Shown piece after piece: positions 44,894 through 57,400 of a stretch of DNA of 64,000 nt. The notes below the pieces were generated by a model, which ran no database searches, was not told where the DNA came from, and worked only from the letters and a program-made list of their open reading frames with translations. The stretch spans positions 10,175,525-10,239,524 of the forward strand of contig JAJEKV010000017.1 of NCBI GenBank assembly GCA_021234155.1, in the 5' to 3' direction. Source of the DNA: Isoetes taiwanensis. Taxonomy: Eukaryota; Streptophyta; Lycopodiopsida; Isoetales; Isoetaceae. Each line of letters opens with the position of its first letter. Within the stretch, counting starts at the first letter, position 1. The position numbers and the translations under genes were made by a program.

Positions 44894-45078
44894 TTGTGGA
44901 TATGGCATGTGAAGAAGATAGAAAATATAAAGGTGTCGTGAAACAGCCAAACAGAAAATGGGGAGCTCAATTACACCATGGCCATAGCAGAATCTGGCTA
45001 GGAACTTTTAATTCTCAAGAAGAAGAAGCCCTTGCATATGACAGAGTTGCATGCAAAGTCTTGGCGAAGAAGCCATGA
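44854..45078 (+). pseudogene. AP2 DNA-binding domain fragment, RAV-like
   Basis: The frame reads [17 protein letters not shown], then [22 protein letters not shown], the YRG and RAYD elements of a single AP2 domain. The KYKGVV.QPN.RWGAQ form is typical of RAV/TEM proteins. The frame ends by TGA (45,076-45,078) before the last strand/helix residues, and no B3 domain follows. R1 sequence continues to about 44,893, so only the part after that is host-derived and the first residues of this frame are repeat sequence. RAV proteins are nuclear transcription factors. This is a broken piece or a single exon cut by repeats. Confidence 0.75.
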
Positions 45079-48000
45079 CAAATTTTGAATCAGTATTAGA
45101 TTCTGAGTAATTCTTTGCCTTGACAAACCTGCTCCAGCCTTTTGTGAAAACATAACTTTGCGAACTATCCCAATAGCAGTATCTAAATTTCCACATGCAT
45201 TGATTTTCATCTATAAACAGAAGCATCTTACCTTTTTTTTCTCCACAATTCCATCGCAAGGCAAATGTGCTTCTGCGTTGATTTTTGGAATGACGAGCCT
45301 GTTCAATCATCCAACGTCAGTCGGGATAAGGATTTTATCAAACATGTGAACTGTATAACTAGGAAAGAAATGATCTGTGGGACTTGGTAAAATTTGGTTT
45401 CTGCAGGAAGAAAACACTCCTTCATGCATGTAAATGCATCTAGTGCTTGTGTTGATGTATGGCGGCCTGGAAAGTGGGGAGAGGATTCCAGGGGGTCCAA
45501 CGAACGGTGGGAGCCGGGAGCGGGTCCTGGAATCGTCGACCCAGTTTCCATCTGCCACAAAATGGCAACTGCGAGCTTACCTGTGCATGACCTATTTAGC
45601 GGAATCATGTTGCCAGTTTCCATTTCGGAGGCAGAACCAGCGAGCCAGTTGCCATTTTGTTGTAGATAATGCTCAAGATAATATAGATCTCTTTATTTTA
45701 ATCTATCTATCTGGATGTTACAATATATTAGTCGCGCAAATGAATTCATACAGATCCCATTGAAGGAACAAGACATATCAATATGGGTTCACAGCCCCAC
45801 TATCTATGGAAGATTTGTATGCAAGCTCTCTTCAGTAAAAAAAAACTCCATGCTTGCAACAAAAAGTTGGCACTTCTCAATGTGGGCTATTTGACTGCTG
45901 GATTTTAGAAGGTATGTGCCAAGGAGCTATGTTAAGATATGGCTATGTAGATTTTCTTTCTTATGTTCTTTAGAAACACTAAGGCCACTGCTGATGTCCA
46001 ATTTTCCTTCATTAATAAACAGATGACAGGTCCAACACCCAAGTTCTGAATCCCGCAAACTAGCTGAACCGTCGAAGTGTTAAACCTTTACATGCTTCGA
46101 AAGAAGCATTCTCTGTGTGATGCCTTGATAAGACTTGAAGTTTACTGCATGTTCTATATAAGTCATTTTTCCAATTCCACCTCTCGTCTTTCATGCAGTT
46201 AGTGTATGTCTGATGCTTTTTAGAGAGAGCAAACTTCAAGGATGTGATTTAAACATTATTTGAGGACAGAGGTCCAAGTACCTTGAGCTTAGAGCTTAGA
46301 TGCAATTATTTATCTTTAGCTTCTGCATTTCTGTTATAACCATAGACTCGAGAAGCTTCAAAGGAACTAGGACTTTAGACCCCGTAATGCAGGATCTGTT
46401 TTTGTGCTATTACATTGAATACTGTGACGATCAACTATCAGGTCTGGAGCGTGTGATTTGGTTTCATCCATATCATCGTGGCCTTTTCGGTTAGGATGCA
46501 CAGCTACCACTCCAGAGGTAGTGGGTGTGACAAATACTGGCATCCACATTTTTGCATATAAGAGAAACATAAAAGCAGGAGCTCTCGAGTCTTGACATAA
46601 TTGTAACATCGTTGTCCCTTTATCTACTTACATATTTCCTATACTCCATTACAACTCTTACGTTTGGAAATAAGAAAGCGCATGCAACTTCTGTTCTTCA
46701 TCTCATGCATAAATTCTAGATGCTCTTATCAAATAATCTGCAACTTTAATCTATGTTATGCATAAATGCTAGATGCTATTATCAAATGCTTTGAAACCTT
46801 AACAATGCTAGATGTTAAATGCACAAACCTTAACGATTTGAGCACTGGAAATATATATCAACTTTGAGTGGATTTGCTACTCTCGCAGCTGCAAAAATGG
46901 ATATGTTTCAAAAGTGAAAAATACAAAAACTTGAAGGATAGGTTTAATGGCTACTCAACGTTCAACATCCTTTTTTTCTCATGTGATATCTGTTGGGTTC
47001 AATTATATGTCCAAGAACCTGCATTCAATTGTGTGTCAAGAACCTGGATAAACCCTTACATGTTCAGGTTCTTAGGAGAAAAATCTATCCAGAAGCACAA
47101 TGCTATTGATTGCATTACACATAAGGATGGTATATCAAGAACCAGAGACAAGAATCAACTGCAAGATGAAAATACGTGTCAAGATTTAATTTCAACATGA
47201 TGTACTTAGAAATGGTTGGTATTCATTGTTGCACTTTTGCTATATAAATGTAGTCGACAATAGTTTAAGGATCTCCAGAGATGCTCTGTTTCTGCAAGAG
47301 GTTTGTATTTCTATCTTCTGTCAACAAGGAAAGACATGTTTGCTAGTGGTCAATTTGAAAGACATGCTTAAACGAGGTTTTTTTTAACTCATTTCTTAAA
47401 CATTGGATAATCCCTCGCAAACTCGTCCATGGAAGAATCATTTGTAATGTCCTAGCAATTAAGTAGCATCAGCAATAGAATAATATTCGGTCTAGTAGTC
47501 ATGTTGCTGACTTAATGAATGAATTCAAGCTCCATGACCCGTAATTAAGGCAGGTAGTTTGTATTCTCTATTTATTCATTGCATCTCTTTGCATTGATTT
47601 GTTCAGAACTTTTGCATGCTTCATTCCCACCCTCTTATATGCATTTAGCTAGGTAATATGCATGGTAATTTACCTAGGCTCAAGTTGCTTTCCATCTTCG
47701 CCACAAAGAACATCTCCTGGACATTTAATTCACCTATTCGCTCAAGTATCTTTTTGCAACTTTATGATAAGAACCTGCAAGCCCCTGTGTAAGCTGACAT
47801 GTAAATGCTTCTATATTTACAGTAAGGAGTGAGAGGGATCCCCACATTTCAGGAACATCTATCCATCAAGGCTATGCAATGCATATAGTTACTAGAAAAG
47901 CGTGCTAGCTTATTGACGTGTACCTTAATACTATCTGAGGTTTGTGAACCAAACATATATATGCTTTATCCACCCAATACCTAGAGGTTATTACACAATT

Positions 48001-49829
48001 CTTCAGCCTCACCATCTCAACATGTTGATATCTCATTCTTTGTTTTTAGAACTAGGCTAATATCGATTTAGATCCTATTCCCTATAATGATTGGTAATTA
48101 TACATATTAGGAATTTGCCAAGAGCAGCATACCATCAATGCAATTTTCATATTGTGTTTTGCTAACGTGGATGTGGGACTATTCGTAAAATATTTATTGT
48201 TTGTCAGAACTAGCTTTGCACATGGATGCTCCAATAGCTTTGGCAGAAGGCATGTAGATTTAGTACTATATGATATTGCTGTCTTGAATATACATTATAT
48301 GGTAAACAAATATAACAACAATATGTAGCACAATCACAGGGGGTTCCAGGAGGAATTTGATATGGATGCATAACTAACCATTCCTGAGACCATAAACCAT
48401 ACCTCTAAGACAATTGAATGGGTTCTTGCAATGTTTATTCAATAATACAAAAAACTTTTTTTGAAGTTGTTTAGAGACGTGCCTTGGACTCCCTTTTTAT
48501 AGACAATCGAGGTGAAGTTCTAGCTTCCGAGGACTTAAGACTGGCATTATGAAGAGCCATGGAGTGATGATATCCATGTTGGCCAAGAAGCATAGAAAAT
48601 TAAGGTACAAGGAATGACAATGGGATGTTTCCTAAGAAGATACTCTGAAAAATGGGCACAACGTACTCCTAGATATTACCGACCATCTCAAGCAAAATTT
48701 AAAATAGATGAAAATGCATATTGGCTCCAACTGTATGGAAAATGGTATTAAGCTTCGTCCAACATTTAATGTTGTTGTCCTAAAGCCCTGTAAGGGAGGT
48801 GAAATCTCATAGAATTTGCAAATTGTCTTATTATTAAAGGAGATGAAGAGATACTAAAACCTATTAAGATTCTTACATATCAAGATAAGGAAACACATGC
48901 ATCTTCTTATCAAATGTATCTAGTAAAATTAGTTCCATCTACCTTCTATTGCGATATGGTAACTCCAAGAGCCAACTGAAGTAGTATAAGGCACTTATGG
49001 TTGAGTAAATCTACCTTCTATTGCAATATGGTACTCCAAGGGCCAACTGAAGGAGTACAAGGCACTTTTGTGGATGAAACTTATGGATGTTTCTCATGGA
49101 GTCAAGCGCAAAATCTGATATGGAGTTCAGTACCTTTAAATCAACTCTATAACTAATCTCCTCCATTGGAGTAAATACACAATGCTTCAAGCTCACGTCC
49201 TTGAGGCATCTTGCGCTTGCTCAGATAGATAAGATACGTACATTGTATAATTTGCACTCTTAATTAATAACCTTTTTTCCTAATTCAAATTCATTATAAA
49301 CTCACCCATATTTTCTTTAAAGTGCATTTTTACGTGACTATTGTCAAGGACAATTTTAAGCCTTGTAAACCAGCAAGTGGCACAAAGTGATAAAACCACA
49401 AGTTTGCTGCTATCAAGCCATTCACAAACCAATATGTGAGATTTTACGAGCAAAAAATGGCCTTGAGGCAATTAATAAACACTTTAAACAGCTAGTGAGC
49501 AATGTCATGTCACAAAAACAAAATTACATGTTATAATATTTTGATGGAACTTTGAAGCCATTTCAACCAAGTCAATATGATAAATAGTCATTTGATACGG
49601 TGCATCCTATAAGCAGGCAAGCGTAATCCTTCTGCCTAATGCACATTGCAAAATAGGTCCTGTATTTGAAAATAAATTGCATGTTCGGTTTGAGAAAAGT
49701 ATCATAAACTTAACTGAAAGAACGGTCTCCTAAATGAGGCAGAAAAGGAGGAAAATTGCATAAAGGTGACGATACAGGGCTCTTTAATAATAAGGCTTAC
49801 AAAATGAGCCATGGACTTGGTTAGCTTGA
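45079..49829. other. 4.7 kb without a supportable gene
   Basis: The stretch holds only small repeats: a perfect 15-bp inverted repeat (ACAAAATGGCAACTG at 45,557-45,571 and its complement at 45,646-45,660), and a 72-bp tandem duplication at 48,938-49,083 (TCTACCTTCTATTGC.ATATGG start). Frames such as 46,868-47,200 plus (110 codons) have no domain. The right end is the 3' flank of the kinesin-like gene. Confidence 0.4.
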
Positions 49830-51444
49830 TTATGTATTGTTTTCTTTGCCATATGAAATTGCAGGTACTTTTAGAGGATCTGCAACCCCGAATCCAGGAA
49901 ATGTGTCATTACAGGTAAATAGAGTATTTGATTTGCCTTTGATTGGTTCTTTCAATGGACTATTCTGGTCAGGTATGCTCAAACCTGTTCTGTTAAGCTT
50001 TATAGGCGAGAGGGCAACTCTCCTTGGATATCCTGGCTGGCTTTGCTCAGCAGCAATGTGCTCTTTCTTCTCCTGCTTCACAAACAAATTAAATAGTAAC
50101 ATCAATATCATTTCATGCATCTCCTAATCAACAAACAACTACCTTCTGTTCCATGTCTTTAATCTTCTTCTTCAATGAAGAAACGGGCTCTTGAAACAGG
50201 AGATCAAATGACTTTCTTTTTGGCGTGGATTCCTGCTGATGGTCTTCTGCACATTTCTTGGTGCTGCTTAACGTACATTTGAAAGCAGTAACTTCATCTT
50301 CTAGCTTGCGTTTCTGGTAGTGGAGGTTTTGTACAGCAAGCTGCCTCAGAACCCTTCAAAATCAGTTGCACTGATATTTAAAAATCCAAAACACATTTTT
50401 ACAAACCTGAAGGTCTGAATTGTCTTTTTCCTCGACAAGATCACCGAGCCTCTTGATCTCATAGTGCTCCTCCTTTGGAAGTAAGATAATAGTTAACATG
50501 CCAGTTCATCAACTGAATACTGACCAGTCAATAAAGACATCTACGTTGATGAACGTTCCATCTCTCTTCAACTTTACTTCCAAAGACAGTAGTGAGTTAA
50601 AATTATGGGCTGCTGTAGCTGCAGATTTTCAAGACATGCTTTATTCTGGTACCTATGGAGCTTTGTTGGAAGGTGCAAAGTTGATTAATCTCCACCAAAG
50701 TCTCAGAATTTCTGACATGACATAATGGACCTCGAGAAGAGTTTATGATTAAAGAGAAGGGATTCCAATAGAGATAATTTCCTGATACAGAGAATGTCTA
50801 AGGTGGTCTGACATGATGGTTACACCTGTCACTAGTAGATGAGCTGGACATTGCTTCCGAGCTTTTCTTCAGATAGTCTGTGATCTTAAGGAATTGATCC
50901 TTTCTTATTAAATGCACGCAAAAATCTCAGTTTAGTAAAATCTTACCATTGCTTGTCCTCCAGCTCTCTGGTAGTTGAGAAGGATTTGCTTCTGCTTATT
51001 GCACTCGGCCCTGTACATAATAGTCATATAAATGAACATTTAACCATACATGGCAAAAGGGAATACCTGCTACTCTCCAATTCAATCTTCATCTCTACAA
51101 CTTGAAGCCGAGAAGCCGCTAATTTCTTCTCTAGGTTGTTGAGCTTTGATGCCCATGCAGATTCATGAGGATGGGTTCTAGACACCTTTTCTTTAAACTC
51201 TATCAACTCCCAACGTGCATCTTCTAATCGACCTTCGAAAACCTCTGCCCTTGCAGCCATCGCATCAAACGCAAATCGAAGCTTAGTGCTTGCAATAAGC
51301 ATATTCTCCAGCTCCTGCTACCAAGAAGCCCTCAAAATGATGCAAAACAGAAATCAAGTATGATGATATTGTAATGATATTGCAACCTTTGTAGCAATGC
51401 TAAGATCAACTTCCTTCTTCTGAAGTATACACATAATTTCACAC
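49830..51444 (-). CDS. Kinesin-like gene, C-terminal exon block 5
   Basis: Exons 51444-51387 (1 nt plus 19 codons), 51314-51067 (82 codons plus 2 nt), 51010-50947 (1 nt plus 21 codons), 50472-50407 (22), 50340-50143 (66) and about 50072-49830 (80 codons plus TAA) complete the protein. Coiled coil continues to DMEQK near 50,143. The last exon is non-helical, with basic and Ser-Pro motifs (RRVALSPIKLNR, DQNSPLKEP). Its start may be 50,072 or 50,075 because two AGs lie 3 nt apart. Confidence 0.75.
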
Positions 51445-54400
51445 CTGCACAAGTTAAGGAACATACAATCAACATATGACAGCAGACAGACCCAAAAAGT
51501 AATATGCTTCTATTTGTGGTTAAATAAAGTAACATGCTTCTATTTGTCGTTAATATGTAATGTATTTCAACATTGCATTGCCAAGAGCTGCCTGTTCCCA
51601 ATGCAACAGGGATGTCTTCTTAGAATGCCAAGAGAAAAGCTCGAGAATAAGAAAATATAATGTTTCAAACCTGGCCGTTCTTTGTTAAACTGAGGAACTG
51701 ATGTAATAATTTACAGATTGACCATGATGAACAAGTAGATAAACACTTTATGCCATTGCTTTTGTAGTGCCAATATGTGTGCCCTTACTAGAAAAATACT
51801 GCAATTGACCATGATGTATGCACTTTGTGCAACAAGTTAATGCCTTCTCATTTGAAATACAAGAGAAAAATAGGGTCTCATGGACCCAAGCAGTCTCCCA
51901 CAGATGTTAATATAGTCTTTCTTTATTATAGTCAACTGGGTGCACGCTTATTATCCTTAATGGGCACACCACCATCCCCATCTGTCCTGGTGCACATGCA
52001 TAGTAATTTTGGACTGGAACCATGGACTAGCCAATACTGGCTCAACGCAGAATAACCTTGAATCTTCTGTACATTATGTAAAGACCTCACAGACTCAAGG
52101 TTGTAGACATCAAAAATGTATTCCTGGTAGAAGAAAGGTACAAGGGAATGCGCGTCTAAGAAAGTAGGAAACGAACTAATAACAGAGGCGTGACTATAAG
52201 CTTACATAGAGATAACATGTCTGCAACAAGCATGCAGTGCCAGGTCAGCAGTGTGACATCATCATTAACACATCAGCATAAGCTAACAGCCCTCCTGATG
52301 ATGAATACTGCTAAGTAGAACTAGGTAAAACATGTGAAAGATGCTTCATATCAGCAAAATCTTTGCATACAAGTGGCTTAGTAAAGCCATCTGTTGTTTG
52401 GTCGTGAGATGAACAGTGAACTAGAGCAATGAAGCCACTATCAAGATTTTCTCCAATAAAGCACACTTTAATGTCCAGTTGTGTAGTGAGATGATGCCAC
52501 TTGTGATCTTTAGCATGACAGATAGCTCCTTCATTATCACAGTAAAGATAGGCTGGTGTTTTTATGATACCTAGGTCTTCATATAAATGGACCAACCAGA
52601 TTCCCTTTTGCTTCTTGCGAATGCGGCTGCTTAGAAAATGTGTCAAAACTCCCACAAGTGCGTCTCAACCAATTGTGTATAGAGAGTAGCATCTGCATCC
52701 CCTTCAGCTGAATCTAATATTAAATATCTGTCCTGTATCATGAGGTGTTAAAGATCGCATCAAATTGTGCAAATTGTTAGTTTCTTGAAATGTAAGGTGG
52801 ATTTGGAACGTTGCAGCCGTTAGCAGGAGCTTCAAATCTAGAACGTCTTCTAGCTTTTGCAAAGAAGTAAATCTTGTCAAGGCAGAAATGTTTTTGGGTT
52901 CAGTTGCAGTTGCAGTTGCAGTTCAGTCTCGTGAATAGCCTATGGTAGCTGGTTTTTCGTAACAGAGATATTCTAATGAGTTCAGTTGCATACTAATATG
53001 GAGGAGTTATCATATTGATCTCAGGGAAAGTGTGCAATAATGTACATATGGAATTTTGGTGTATCATTTGTACAGGAATCTATGTGTACAGGTTTGAAGA
53101 TGTGTACATTATGAACATTCAAATGTCTCCTGAAGATGTTTACAGGTTTAAAAATATGTACATTACGAAGATTCAGATGTACAGGGTTTCAAATGTGTAC
53201 ATTAAAAGATTCAGATGTCTTCTTTTACAGGATCAGAGATGGGTACCTTCTGAAATGTAGACCTCCCTTGGCACTAGTACTACAACCATTTGACAAAGTT
53301 CAAGTCTACAAGATGAAGATATGAAATAGAACTACCAATCTGATAACTCTCCCTTAGTTAACATACAACCCCTTGTGCATAAAAAAACCTTAAAGAGTCA
53401 AGTCTTATAAAAATACTTGTAATCAAAATCTCTATTTGCAATATTGCCCTGTCATTCTAACGCATCAATTGCAAGCTCTTTCTGGTCTAATATACATCGG
53501 CAGAGCAAGATAAAATAGCTATCCCTCAAAGAGCTTTACTGCTGTGAACAAACTCTGCAAGGCTGTAATCTGCCCTGCTCCATAACATTCTCCACAACAG
53601 ATTTGCCTTTTCAAGAGTCCACTTCCCTTGCTCGTAGATTGGAGAAAATATGAGAAGCATTCTTTAGGGTTTAGATGGATGCCCATCATCATGTACTCAT
53701 GGTCCAAGAAAAGCCAGAATGGGCGGAGCATCTAAGACTAGGAAATGAACTAAAAGATGAGTGAATATGGTTTATATAGAGACGTCATATCAGCAACAAG
53801 CATGAGTGTCAAGGTCAGCATAATCATTGACAAGTCAGGATATAGCTTGTTATAGATGAAGATCGGAACAAACATTTAACAATTCTTCCTCTTTTGCCCT
53901 AAAATAATTCAAAATCAAAGAAGACTAGGGATGCAAACCATGCTTTGTAGCAAAACGTGCTTACCGCATCCGATGCTCTTCATCCATGTTCTGTCTGACA
54001 TTCATAATCTCTTCTTCATATTTTTTACATTTTTCATTTGTAGAAACTATCTCCATCTCCAACCCGCTGACCTGATAAGCAAACCACACTTTCAAATTCC
54101 GTTCATGTTGGACATTAGATGTAAGTGAAATTTATACAAACCAAACTATCCTAACAGATGAGTGTCATAGATAGTGCCACATCATCAGCATGTTATGATT
54201 CATTAGTTAGCATTTCTTGAGACACCTCTTTCACTTTTTCCTTGGTTACCCTTGATTGATGAGGATCAGAAAGTTTGCGAGTGTTGTCTAATAAAGAAGC
54301 AGCATGGGATTTCATTTCCTAAGAACGCAGATCTTAGAGCAGCAAAACCTCTGTAGTTGGTCCATGCTGACCTTTGTGGTGCCATGCCATCTGTGTCGTT

Positions 54401-57400
54401 CTATATGCATGTTTCTTCAAGAAAAATGTGGGACACATATGCAAGTTGTTTCAGCGTTTAGGACTTTTGTAAAGGGTCCAAGAAGGCTGCCGCACTTCAC
54501 TTTCTTGATAGGAGAAAACAAGGTAAATAGTGCAAACACAATTTCATGAATGGTAACATGGCACATATGTGACATGCATCATCACGTTATTGAGGTAGAG
54601 TTAGAGTGGCATTTCTTTAACTCTAATAACACCCCTTCTGAAATGAAACTCTAGCTCAAACAAAAAACTTAAAGAACATACCATGAAATTTTAGATAGGA
54701 ACATTGGACTGATGTAGAGCCTGTACTCCAAGGTGACGCTTCATGGCTTTGAATTTTGAGCCTATGAGAGGCTTGTCTTGCTGTGGTACAATATTGGAGA
54801 TCAAATACTGACTGTTGAAGCTCCTCCCTTAGAAAACAGACTTGTAGATCTAAATGTTTTGTTGGTACATGTGATGAGATCCAAATCTCTGGAATTATCA
54901 ACATAAAGTTTCATTGTTTTGATAGGCAGATAGATCTGGAAATTAATGTAGTTGCCATAACATTCTTGAGTTCCTGCAATTGCAGCCTAAGCTCTGCTTC
55001 TATTGTGCTAAGACTGACTGTGGTTTCCTTCTTGGAAGCCCATGTTAGTGAACTAGTGCTAAAAAGACACACTCAACCAGTCATGGATCTTCTAAAATCA
55101 ATATTTCTTCCTGCATGATCTGTGCCTGTGTAAATATTTACTCTGGATTTTCTTGTTTATGATAAATGACTTTTTCCAACATGATGGCACCAAAAATTAT
55201 TTTTGCTGCCACCCGACTTACTTGGCTAACTTGCCTTGTAATTGTTAGATACACAAGAGATCCAACTAACTGTCTATAAAGAGTAGGATCACCTAACTGT
55301 CCAGTCTTGATGTATCCAATAATGCTTTGATACTTATCTCCAATGCCTCTAAACACGAAAAGGATCAAGTCGATCTATGATTGCGCCTTAGGTACCGATC
55401 AAATCCGCTCAGTTTTAAAGATTAAATCTTCAATGTGAAAAATAATCTTGAATTCCAGACTTTAACAAGCTGTAGCATCCCATCCTTTCTTCAAAGAGCC
55501 TTCAAGCAAGGTAGATCTGAAAGAAATCTTGCCAGATTCGATAATTGGAGCCATCTAGATTATTCAGATCTACTCACTGCCAAGCAAGAAATATCTATTG
55601 GATCTTGTAAATATCGCTGTTCTGCCTCTTGACAGAAACGGATTGAAACCTCTCGCCAAACTCATTGAGGCAACATATAGCCAATGGCAATGCGAGTTAG
55701 ATCAGAAGAGACCTAAAAAAATTCAAAAAGGAGGCGGATTTCCCATGGCAAATCTTCACTCCACTTTTGCCAAATACCGAGCTCTGATGTCATTTTGGTG
55801 TTTGGGACATTTGGAAAAGGGACCAGAAGGCGCCAACTGACTCTATTGATATGAGAAAAACAAGGTGTCTATGACTAAAGCAATGAATGACTATATAGTC
55901 ATGAACTGTAATGTGCTCATCTGATCTTGCCAAAATTTGAAGCAACAGATAGCCAATAGCAATACGAGTTAGATCCGAAGAGATCTCAAAAAAAAACTTC
56001 AAAAAGGAGGTGGATTTTCTTATGGCGAATCTTCACTCCACTTTTGCCAAATACCAAGCTTTGACACCATTTTGATGTTTGGGACATTTGGAAAAGGGCG
56101 CCAACTGACTCTACTGATATGGGAAAAACAAGGTGTCTATGACTTAAAACAATGAATGACTATATAATCATGAATCATAACGTGGGGCACAAATATGACA
56201 CGTGTCACCAAGTTATCCATTCTAGATTAGAGTGGCATTTCTATGGAAGCTATAGTACCAAAACAGCTCTGAAATTGTCAAACTTAAGCCGTCCCTCATG
56301 GTTTGGTGTGGTAATTCATCAACTGATTTGCAATATCCAATATTAACTGAATCACATCTTGGTTTAGAGCTCGTATTGGAATTTAAAAAGAGGCAAACTT
56401 TGTTTGCCATGGAAGCCATGCAAGCCAAACGTCAGCATGTGTATCGGGCCAGGCATGGAAAAAAAAAATTTGAAAAAATATCTAATGATATGCTTTCTCG
56501 TTATTTTGTGGTTTATGTGGCAATTTTCTAGTACCCTTTCGTTCTAGTTTGTGTTCATTGTTCAATATCACATCGATATACTCTCTTAACCCTTTCCACC
56601 TCTCCAGAATACCATCTGCAAATTAGAACCAATACTAGCGAGGCAATATCACCTTTTCTAGATGTGAATTCATGCTGCTGATCCTTTGAGTGAGAGAACT
56701 TATGTATATATCCTTTTTGTCCGATAAATCTTTTGCAGATGCAACTTTAGCAGACATGGTTGCTCTCTCTTCTTCAAATTGATAGTGTGCATTGGTAAGT
56801 TCCTGATTCAAATATAAAAGCTTTAATTGACATTCCAAAAAATTATGATCCCTGCTATCTTTGTATAACCATCTTACCAACAGGAGCTCCTCCTTTTGCC
56901 TTGCAAGTGCATCAACTTCCAATCTTGCTGCCTCGCTCTTTGCAAGATTAGCTTCAACGTCAAGAACCTAGTAACAATAGCCACAACAAAGAATATAAGG
57001 AAAATAGAACACCTCCAACAAGCTATAAGAACAGCTATGCTAGTTACCAGGCTTTCAATATATTGGCGTGCAGATGCCAATTCAGATTCTGCAGAATGCA
57101 ACTTCTCTTCAACTTCAGTTCTTAGACCTTCATTTTCGAGAATAAGTTTACTTTTTTCATCTTTTAATGCCACTATTTCTTCTTCTGCTGCTGCAAGCCT
57201 CTTTTCAAGCAATTTCGACGTTTCTTGAGCCTGTGTTAGAGAAGCTTCAATTTTTGCAAAAGAGTCCTACATGTTCAGCCAGAAAGATATTAGTAACAGA
57301 CTATAAAATTCAAATCAAGGCATTCAGCCCCAGAGTTTGTTAAAAATATAATCTCAGTTGATCATTCAGACTTAAAGATTTTCATTCTCTACATCAGCTC

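Noticed and set aside
49837-50127. 96-codon plus-strand frame over the last kinesin-like exon
   Set aside because: It is the antisense shadow of the in-phase minus-strand exon, which has a proper acceptor and stop.
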